In this document: positions 23,697-30,639 of the stretch, in pieces
Numbering within the stretch: the stretch's first letter is position 1
Layout: every line of letters starts with the position of its first letter
Assembly: GCA_021029095.1 (NCBI GenBank)
Contig: JAJOHG010000243.1
Span: 1-38,199, forward strand
DNA: 38,199 nucleotides
Source: Phellopilus nigrolimitatus
Taxonomy: Eukaryota > Basidiomycota > Agaricomycetes > Hymenochaetales > Hymenochaetaceae
Direction: 5' to 3'
Position numbers and translations under genes: made by a program
The notes under the pieces: generated by a model
The model's input: the letters and a program-made list of their open reading frames with translations, nothing else
Told to the model about the DNA's origin: nothing
The model's database searches: none

Positions 23697-24072
23697 GGTT
23701 GCAGGAAGGAAGTGAGGGCGAAGTCGTGAGACTACGCTATTTGAGTGCTGATAAGTTCCTACTCCATGACCCGTGTTCTCCAAGTCCGGCCCTCCAAAAT
23801 ATAAGTCCGGTCGACATGGCTCGAAATCTGCGAACAAGCTCAACGTTCCCAAAGGTCATTGTGTACGATTGCGGTGCAACTCTGCAGAGCAAATGCATAG
23901 GTTAGAGAATAAAGCAAAGCTCGTCAGTTCTCGATGCTGCTATTTGTGTCGTTGACGAACAACGTCTGGAAACGGCATCGTCGATCATCGTCGGAGTCCG
24001 ATCGGTGGCAACCGCGTTGACGTCAGGTTTGCGTCACCGGGATTATATAATACCTAAAACGTTTCGTACATG
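23697..24072. other. Upstream region of the FMN oxidase gene
   Basis: It contains the promoter and leader of the minus-strand oxidase gene and ends at the TA target site of the transposon. No gene seen. Confidence 0.45.
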
Positions 24073-24108
24073 TACAGTCGAACTTCCCATAATGAATCCT
24101 TCTCATAA

Positions 24109-24147
24109 TGCATAACCTCCCGAAATGCATAGACCAAAGGTTCCACC
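24109..24147 (+). repeat. Subterminal repeat of the transposon, left copy
   Basis: A 39-bp motif beginning TGCATAACCT and ending TTCCACC. It matches the copy at 24714-24752 at 31 of 39 positions and lies in the same orientation, unlike the terminal repeats. It is probably a transposase-binding site. Confidence 0.65.
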
Positions 24148-24713
24148 AAGTTGGTAGTTAGAAAATACCTATAAGATAATGCATAAAAATAATAATGCAT
24201 ATTGCATATGCAAATGGGAAAATTTACTTACGATATGCAGTATGCGAGGTCATTTCACTTGTGATTTGCTTTGCGTTTTACACCTGTATGGTCTCAAAAC
24301 GTCTCCGTCTCTGTCAACAACATTTTGCACATTGATGCAGAGAACATTATGGAGTAATGGACCGACCGGAAATCATAGAGCAGGCCCGTATCAACATGGT
24401 CGATGGGCTGGTTGATGAACTGCTGGTAATGTCGCCACCTATTGCATGCCAAGTTATAACAGACCTGGAGGCTCGGTGTGTACTATTGCGAGCCCGAGAT
24501 TTAACAGGCTCGCAGCTGTCTTCACAAGCTCAGACGGAAGTTACAGATGGATCGGGTGGCCAATTTGAAGCAGCCAGGTATCAGCCAATTCTTTTTGGCA
24601 TAGGAAATCCTTAAAATCAATTTATATTCACTTTTCATTGTTATGCCTTCTGCTATCTTACTACACTTTTAACCGATGTTTTAATTACGTACTAGTTTGT
24701 GGGTTTCTCTTAC

Positions 24714-24752
24714 TGCATAACCTCTGAAAATGCATAGCCCGACCCTTCCACC
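24714..24752 (+). repeat. Subterminal repeat of the transposon, right copy
   Basis: Direct-orientation partner of the motif at 24109-24147, also beginning TGCATAACCT and ending TTCCACC. Confidence 0.65.
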
Positions 24753-24782
24753 GAACCCTATGCAGTATGGGAAGTTTGACTG

Positions 24783-25690
24783 TATTGCAATATGAACACA
24801 ATTTCTTTTTATACATGTATGTACATAAGATTTACAGACAGATTTCATGTACGTAGGGCGGGGAAAATAAGAAACTCACTGAAAAGAACCAATGACCGCC
24901 GACGGTAAGAGACGTGACAACTGATAAGGCAGCGAGCTATCTAAAAATGCAAGCCCAGTACATGCGCAGGTTTCAGCATGCATTGAAAGATCGGTTCATG
25001 AGAGTTTTCAGAGCATCATTTCATCATCTGATGCATGTAAATAGCATGCTCGTGCTCTGTATCAAACATCTCGCGAGCAACTTCCTGAGAGTCCATTAGT
25101 TCACTTTCTAACTGACGAGACCTAAACTTACTCCTATTTCCAAAACATTTATCACCCTGCTGAGTGCCGGCTTTTCTTCTCTGCCTTCTCCATGCCCAAC
25201 TCGTCTTGAGACTTCTCCGCATTCTTTTTCTCAAATACTTGCGCTATCGCTGTGGGAAGTTTTTTAAAGCGCATCTCGGGGATATATAGGCTCATAGACT
25301 CTATGCGCCCATACATCTCCGGACTGCTGTTGCAATGAAAGTCGGAGCTTGCTCCAGCAGAGATGCCTGCCAATAAGAATTCAGAGACGTTGTGTACTTT
25401 ATTCTGGATAATATGTACATTAGTTGGTAAGCTTCGCTCCCCATTCACACGGATAAGGATGTGGCAAATGCCTACAGATGGCCAATCTGACACAATCCAG
25501 TCTCATATCAGCCGAAATTTCACCAGCTTAAATTGTGCAGAAGGAGGAGAATTAAGACTAAACAATTGTTCTGTAACTTGTCTTTTACGCATGAGCCGCC
25601 AAATTTCCGATTCCGGTAAATATGTAAACAACCACAAATGCACACTCTTTTTGGCAGGCTGCCCTTGCAACTTTGTCCGGTTGTCTTGCC
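24783..25690. other. Intergenic region right of the transposon, with unassigned minus-strand open stretches
   Basis: Minus-strand open stretches at 25152-25493 and 25016-25234 have fairly protein-like composition (for example LPTAIAQVFEKKNAEKSQDE and QEVAREMFDTEHEHA), but no start, domain or splice model joins them. They may be remnants of a decayed gene. No element ends were recognised. Confidence 0.35.
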
Positions 25691-25772
25691 CACAAATATG
25701 CTGCACTCCTGGCTTGCAGAAATCTTTGCATGCATAAATAAACTCACACATCGTGGAAACGGTCGTGTTTCT
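25691..25772 (+). repeat. 82-bp upstream tandem repeat, unit 1
   Basis: It begins CACAAATATGCTGCACTCCT and carries a decayed version of the start region (CACACATCGTGGAAAC in place of CATACATCATGGAAAT). It is adjacent and parallel to unit 2, which contains the start region of the F-box gene. Confidence 0.65.
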
Positions 25773-25854
25773 CACAAATTTGCTACACTCCTAGCTTGCA
25801 GTAATTCTTGCAGTGGTACAAGTAAGCTCATACATCATGGAAATTCTTGATGAT
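25773..25854 (+). repeat. 82-bp upstream tandem repeat, unit 2, contains the F-box gene start
   Basis: It begins CACAAATTTGCTACACTCCT and runs through the upstream ATG (25837) to the main ATG (25850). The related F-box gene downstream has only one such unit before its ATG. Confidence 0.65.
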
Positions 25855-25959
25855 GCAACATTCTTTTCTCCCGCCAGAAATATGGCTGCAGATTTTCTAT
25901 TGGGCCACGTTCAATCCCGCAAGAGATGTCAACACGCTCGTGGCGATTCCTCTCTTTGA
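25837..25959 (+). other. Upstream overlapping reading frame of F-box paralogue A (40 codons)
   Basis: It starts at an ATG (CATCATGGAA) 13 bases before the main ATG, in another frame, and ends at a TGA inside the F-box coding region. The same arrangement, also 40 codons, precedes paralogue B. If it lies in the mRNA it would lower initiation at the main start. A peptide role is not supported. Confidence 0.4.
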
Positions 25960-27169
25960 CTCGGTCTCGCACCATGAGACAGAAGAGCAATATGCAAACA
26001 CTCTACGCGTCAAACTGAATCTGGCCCTGGTTTGTAAATGGTGGCGTGACAACACAAGAGAATTTTTGTACGAGGATGTGCACCTGCGGCATGAGGCTGA
26101 AAGTCTAGCGAATCTGTTCGAGCAGTCGAAAAGAGACTGTCCGCTTTCCCTTGGATATGGAAGATACGTGCGTAAAATCGCACTCCCGCTCGTGCGGAAT
26201 CGGCCGTCCGGTCCAGTGCACGGTTGGGCTAGGAAAGAAGTACCCCGCATAATCAAATGCTGCCCGAACCTCCTTGTGCTTTCACGCTACCACCGCGACA
26301 AAATAAATCCCTTTGAACCTCAGAAGATGAGTGCCCCCGGTGCATATGGAGACCTTGACAGTGAGATCCGCGGCGTCCTTTCTGCAGTCCGGCGTATCGA
26401 CTGGAACAGCGGACTCATGCTTGACCAGCACAACCTGGTGGCTGGGCCACGCGTGACATGGTTTGCACAATCACTCGAGGTGCTTTCGCTCAGCGAAGAG
26501 GTCTTCTCCCGCCCGCCAGACGTGCTCCAATGCACGTCCACTGTGCGGCTTCCGCGCGTGCACACTCTTCGTGTGGGCCTCACCCGCATTTCAGGAGACC
26601 CAAGTAATGTCTATCGCATGACCTTGGAGCTTCCCGCACTCCGTCGTGTTGTGCTAGACAATGCGTCTGCGCTAATGGCGGTTGTTGACTGCTGCCTGTC
26701 TGTGTGGGGGCCGCAAGTGCGTGTGCTCGAGATCGGGTCGGACTGGTTCATGACTTCAAGCCACCTGTCGTATCTGTCGCAGTACTTTCCAAATGTAGAG
26801 ACACTGCATTATGCTGGCCGCTTCATGCTACGCGAACCACCCGATCGTGAATTTGGCAGCCTGAAGCTGATTGTCTGGCGCGCGTCCCAAGATGGCTGCC
26901 GCGACGTAACTGGGGATTACGTTCTGGAAGCCGGGTTCAGTACTTTATTAGGAGAACAATCGAAGTTTCCGTCTATCCGAAAGATTGAGCTGCACGGACC
27001 GGAATGGACGACGCTGGTATCCGACGCGCGCTTTCAGAATGCGCTTCGTCTTTCATACATCCGAGGAGTCGAAATCTCTTGCAAAACCGAAGCTGCTTTA
27101 GCCTTGGACGCGGCGAAGCTGAAGTATCAAGACGCTTGCCCAACTGGAATTCGGGAAGGCACATTCTGA
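25850..27169 (+). CDS. F-box/LRR-like protein, tandem paralogue A
   Basis: A single-exon gene of 439 aa. The F-box sits at the extreme N-terminus (HSFLPPEIWLQIFYWATFNPARDV), then a long insert, then KLNLALVCKWWRDNTREFLYEDVHL. This is the standard agaricomycete pattern LPPEI..IF plus L..VCK.W. The rest has Leu-rich segments such as SLEVLSLSEEVF, LPRVHTLRVGL, LPALRRVVLDN and FPNVETLHY, suggesting a degenerate LRR domain for substrate capture in an SCF ubiquitin ligase. It is closely related over its whole length to paralogue B immediately downstream. The middle (about residues 150-190) is the least conserved part. The start at 25850 keeps the LPPE core; a GTAAGC..CCGCCAG pair around it could be spliced in principle but would delete that core. 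The substrate is unknown. Confidence 0.85.
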   Translation: MMQHSFLPPEIWLQIFYWATFNPARDVNTLVAIPLFDSVSHHETEEQYANTLRVKLNLALVCKWWRDNTREFLYEDVHLRHEAESLANLFEQSKRDCPLSLGYGRYVRKIALPLVRNRPSGPVHGWARKEVPRIIKCCPNLLVLSRYHRDKINPFEPQKMSAPGAYGDLDSEIRGVLSAVRRIDWNSGLMLDQHNLVAGPRVTWFAQSLEVLSLSEEVFSRPPDVLQCTSTVRLPRVHTLRVGLTRISGDPSNVYRMTLELPALRRVVLDNASALMAVVDCCLSVWGPQVRVLEIGSDWFMTSSHLSYLSQYFPNVETLHYAGRFMLREPPDREFGSLKLIVWRASQDGCRDVTGDYVLEAGFSTLLGEQSKFPSIRKIELHGPEWTTLVSDARFQNALRLSYIRGVEISCKTEAALALDAAKLKYQDACPTGIREGTF

Positions 27170-27847
27170 GCGTTTTGTAAACTTGACTCCTTCAACTTAC
27201 TTTTGATGCTGTTTCTTAATATTACTCATTACCCTTTGCGTAACTTCTTGTAGTAAAAGCTTTTATTTCTGCCTCATTACGAGCGCGCATGTAAAAGCTA
27301 TCCGCAAACAAGTGTTTTATAGTCGACCTTGGGAAATGCACACACGGAACCAGAGACGGACATGTTTTGACTGCGCTTCAAGGCCTGGATGCTAGGTTCC
27401 AAAACAAGCGGTAATTTCTGATGATAAAAACTTTTTCTCCATGAGAGCGGAGAACATTGACCTGCTATTACGACCTCCGCGCGTCCTTATTGCCCGGGAG
27501 AGCCAGACATAGTAACGTACGGAGCCCGGCCTGGGAGCGATCCCGGGCCTCCAGCACGGAACTCGGGCGTCGCACCCGTCCGTCGACGTATACGTACTCT
27601 CCGGCACATGCGCCGCACGCGCTGCATGTCTCGAAGGCATGCATCTTGGGCAGTTCTCACGGGGGAGACAGCACAGCTTTAGGTGTATAGTCACATGATA
27701 GCTCTTTTGAGAGCCCAATAATTTTGCTGACTTTTTATTAGGTTAACTTGCAATTTTGTCCGGTTCGTGTTGCGCGCAAGTTTGCTACCTGACTCGTAGC
27801 CATCTTTGAAATACAAGTAAGCTTAACCATCATGGAATTTTTTCTTG
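27170..27847. other. Spacer between the tandem F-box genes
   Basis: The first part (27170-27270) resembles the 3' flanks of paralogue B and the third copy (GCGTTTTGTAAACTTGACTC, CTTCTTGTAGTAA). The last 110 bp resembles the upstream repeat unit of paralogue A (CTTGCAATTTTGTCCGGTT, ACAAGTAAGCTTA). The middle has no recognisable gene. Confidence 0.55.
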
Positions 27848-27954
27848 ATGCATCACTCGTTTCTTCCGCCAGAATTATGGCTGCAGATTTTCTACTGGGC
27901 CACGTTCAATCCCGCAAGAAACCTCAGCATGCTCGTTACGATTCCCGTTTTTGA
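27832..27954 (+). other. Upstream overlapping reading frame of F-box paralogue B (40 codons)
   Basis: It starts at an ATG (CATCATGGAA) 16 bases before the main ATG and ends at a TGA at the position matching the uORF stop of paralogue A. Length and frame relation are the same as in paralogue A despite a 3-bp indel. Confidence 0.4.
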
Positions 27955-29212
27955 CTCCATCACACACCATGAGACAGAAGAGCAATATGCAAACACTTTA
28001 CGCGACAAACGGAGTTTGGCTTTGGTCTGTAAATGGTGGCATGACAACACAAGAGAATTTCTGTACGAGGATGTGCGTCTGCGGCATGGCGCTGAAACTT
28101 TAGCAGATCTGTTCGAGCAATCGAAAAGAGACTGTCCACTTTCCCTTGGATATGGAAGATACGTGCGTAAGATTTCACTCCCACTCGTGCAATATCGGCC
28201 GTCCGATCCAGTGCACGTTTGGGCCAGGAAAGAAGTTACCCGCGTAATCAAATGCTGTCCGAATCTCCTCGTGCTTTCACGCTACCGCGACGAGGTAATG
28301 TTATCCGGACATGATCAGGAGAGTAGAAGCGAAGCAAGTTCCCCCGTTACAAATGAAGAATCTGGCAATGACATCCACCTTGACTCTGCTGCAATCCGTC
28401 GTATTGACTGGGACAACGGGCCCAAGCTTGACATGCCACGTACTGTGGCGGTTGCGCCGTGTGCGACGTGGCTCGCTCAATCCCTCGAGGTGCTTTCGCT
28501 CAGCGGAGAGAATTATCTATGGCCGCCAGATGTGCTGGAGCGTATGTCCGTCGTGCGGCTCCCTCATGTGCACACTCTTCGCGTGGCCTCACTCTGCGCT
28601 TTCGGCATTCGAGGCATATATCACTATAGCATGGAGCTTCCTGCGCTCAGGCGTATCGTGCTAGACAGGGCGGAGGCGTTGTACCAGCTCCTCGACGGCT
28701 GTCTGCGTGTGTGGGGACCACAAGTGCGTGCGATCGAGATCGGGCCCGGGAGGAACTCACGGTTCTTGCTCTCAGACTATTTGTCGACACTGGTGAAGTT
28801 CTGTCCAAATGTAGAGACGCTGCATTACCCCATCTTCTGGGCTAAGGTTTTGGGCTGGCGCAGTCTGCTCGAAATGCCCGACTTCAAGTTTCGCAGTCTG
28901 AGGCTGGTTGGCTTGCACGCGTTTCAAAATACTAACGTGGAATTTGCTGGCGAACCATGGCAGCAAATCGAGGGCCATTTCAATGTTCTACTAGGAGAAC
29001 ATTCAAAGTTTCCGTCTATCCGAAATATCAAGCTGCACGGAATGGAATGGGCGACATTGGTGTCCGACGTGCGCTTTCAGAATGTGCTTCGGCTTGCAGA
29101 CATCCGAGGAGCCGAAATCTCCTGCGAAAATCGGACAGCTGCTTTAGCCTTAGAGGAAGCGAGGTTCGAGTACCTTTCAAAAACTTTGTCTGACCGGTGT
29201 CCGGCAAACTAA
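27848..29212 (+). CDS. F-box/LRR-like protein, tandem paralogue B
   Basis: A single-exon gene of 454 aa, a tandem duplicate of the gene at 25850-27169. The N-terminal F-box is nearly the same (HSFLPPELWLQIFYWATFNPARNL and RSLALVCKWWHDNTREFLYED). The stretch GYGRYVRKISLPLV through IKCCPNLLVLSRY is strongly conserved. Residues about 155-180 differ and carry a Ser/Glu/Asn-rich insert (GHDQESRSEASSPVTNEESG). Leu-rich repeats follow (SLEVLSLSGEN, LPHVHTLRV, LPALRRIVLDR, CPNVETLHYP). The C-terminal segment HSKFPSIRNIKLHGMEWATL is the part best preserved in the decayed third copy. Inferred role: SCF substrate receptor. Conservation at the ends with divergence in the middle would suit diversification of the recognition surface. 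Confidence 0.85.
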   Translation: MHHSFLPPELWLQIFYWATFNPARNLSMLVTIPVFDSITHHETEEQYANTLRDKRSLALVCKWWHDNTREFLYEDVRLRHGAETLADLFEQSKRDCPLSLGYGRYVRKISLPLVQYRPSDPVHVWARKEVTRVIKCCPNLLVLSRYRDEVMLSGHDQESRSEASSPVTNEESGNDIHLDSAAIRRIDWDNGPKLDMPRTVAVAPCATWLAQSLEVLSLSGENYLWPPDVLERMSVVRLPHVHTLRVASLCAFGIRGIYHYSMELPALRRIVLDRAEALYQLLDGCLRVWGPQVRAIEIGPGRNSRFLLSDYLSTLVKFCPNVETLHYPIFWAKVLGWRSLLEMPDFKFRSLRLVGLHAFQNTNVEFAGEPWQQIEGHFNVLLGEHSKFPSIRNIKLHGMEWATLVSDVRFQNVLRLADIRGAEISCENRTAALALEEARFEYLSKTLSDRCPAN

Positions 29213-29608
29213 CCCCTCACGCGTGTTCCAAGCACTTTGCAAACTGCATTCCACCCTGTTTTGCACATTTTTTTTCCCCATTCCACTTTGCATAATTTTC
29301 GGTTGTAAAAATTCCTTTGCTTTGTAATGAGTACGCGTAAAAGTCAACCTATAATAAATGTATAGTAGATGTCGATGACTGAGCAATGTACATTGTGAGC
29401 CACAGAAAACCCATCGTGGTCGCATTTCAAGCGCTCTCGAATGCCTAGACTTTTAAGTTTAAAAATACGCAAGGACTCACGATAAATATAGTAGTTGAAG
29501 AGCACAATTGAAGACCTGTCGGCGCTATTATTTTGTCGCAAAGTTATAGAGTAGGGGGATAAGCACTTTAGTCTTCAGTATTCAAGGAATCGATGACTGA
29601 GCCACTCG
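29213..29608. other. 3' flank of F-box paralogue B
   Basis: It contains the 3' UTR and sequence also found after the third copy. TCGATGACTGAGC occurs at about 29369 and again at about 29589. GAGCCACAGAAAACCCATC (about 29397) recurs as GAGCCACAGAAAATCCATC near 30030. No gene seen. Confidence 0.5.
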
Positions 29609-29609
29609 A

Positions 29610-29841
29610 CGAAGGCTGTTTGGAAATGCTTTCTTAGGGGAGCAGTCGAACTGTCTGTCTATCCGAAAGGTCGAACTGTACGGAATGGAATGGGTGGCAC
29701 TGGTATCCAGCTTTCAGAATGTGCTTCGACTTGCAGACGCCCAAGAAGTTGAAAACTCCTGCAAAAAAATCGGACAGCTACTTTAACCCTAGTGGACTCG
29801 GAGACGAGATTCGAGTATCTTATAAGAAGTTCGTCTGACTA
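29610..29841 (+). pseudogene. Decayed third F-box paralogue, C-terminal remnant
   Basis: The sequence aligns with the last about 230 bp of paralogue B: a version of CTATCCGAAA..GTCGAACTGTACGG, then GAATGGAATGGG, CTTTCAGAATGTGCTTCG, ACTTGCAGAC, AATCGGACAGCT and CGAGTATCTT. The F-box and most of the body are missing. There is a 6-bp deletion (GTATCCAGCTTTCAG against GTGTCCGACGTGCGCTTTCAG). An A-run expansion (GCAAAAAAATCGG) shifts the frame. The 3' flank homology continues to about 30055, so the copy was made with its downstream DNA and then lost its 5' part. Confidence 0.8.
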
Positions 29842-30055
29842 AACTGACTTCTTCACGCACATTTCGGGCGCTTTGCAAACCTCACTCCATCTCGCTTTGA
29901 TTCTGCTTCGCGTTCTTATCAATCATTACGCCTTGTATAACTTCCTGTAGTAAGATCTTGTTCTTGCCACCCACAGTACACTTGTTTGGGGCTGGCTTTC
30001 CCGCGCGCTCCTCATAAGCCGATGCTCTGAGCCACAGAAAATCCATCATAACCAA

Positions 30056-30639
30056 TTTCTACTTATTTTGAACACCTGAGCAGAAGATACAGTGGTTGGC
30101 AGAGTAATAGAGTACATCACTTGAACACAAGATCTCGCAGTCAAATGATAGGAAAGTAGGCCTAACAAGAAAGGATGCCCTACAAGGGCCCAAGAGCGGT
30201 TAAGTAAATCAGACTGAATCACGCATGAAAAGTCAATGATGGGAGAGATTTCATAATTTGGACTGGGAAAAGATGGGTCGCTAGCAGCACGATACAAAGT
30301 AGACAAAGTAGAATCAGGTGCTCCCAACGCTGATTTTACACTGCCAATGTGCCATGTCTTGGAATATCCTCTGGAAGCGCCAACGGAGAACAGCAAATTA
30401 TTATGAGGATTTTGATAGAGATAAAGCTCAGTTGTCTGATCGCAGAGGTTGCGTAAATTTCAAGTCGGCATGCGACTACAATGATGGAGCAAAATAATCT
30501 TACAGGAAAAATACAGGCACAAAGCTACACAGGATTATACAGCAGATGTTAATCTTACCCCACGGGGCCCCACGCGCCCCTCTTTTCAGCGCGGACAATC
30601 CAAAAAAACCCTCGACATCAGAAAAAAAAAAGAGAACAA
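30056..30639. other. Intergenic, 3' flank of the DUF6533 gene
   Basis: A minus-strand open stretch at 30046-30396 (116 codons, with WALVGHPFLLGLLSYHL) lacks a recognisable domain or splice partners, and I cannot call it a gene. The final 100 bp (A-rich, GAAAAAAAAAAGAG) is probably 3' UTR of the minus-strand gene. Confidence 0.35.

Larger units (their letters stand above)
24075..24782. mobile_element. Non-autonomous pogo-like DNA transposon (MITE-sized, 708 bp)
   Basis: The element has imperfect terminal inverted repeats that start CAGTCGAACTTCCCATA on the left (24075) and read CAGTCAAACTTCCCATA on the right as the reverse complement ending at 24782. Twenty of the first 23 positions match. 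It is flanked by TA on both sides (24073-24074 and 24783-24784). CAGT-type ends with a TA duplication are typical of the pogo/Fot1/Tigger branch of the Tc1-mariner superfamily. A 39-bp subterminal motif occurs near both ends in the same orientation, and TGCATA words recur throughout. The interior lacks a transposase. It has one 85-codon plus-strand frame (24357-24614) with no recognisable DDE or HTH motif. The element is therefore presumably mobilised in trans by a full-length relative elsewhere. Confidence 0.78.

Noticed and set aside
24357..24614. The 85-codon frame inside the transposon as a transposase fragment
   Set aside because: No DDE, HTH or CENP-B-like motif can be recognised. It is too short to support as a gene.
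25820..25876. A possible intron (GTAAGC..CCGCCAG) across the start of both F-box paralogues
   Set aside because: The splice sites are conserved in both copies, but splicing would remove the LPPE core of the F-box. The unspliced start at 25850/27848 gives a complete F-box.
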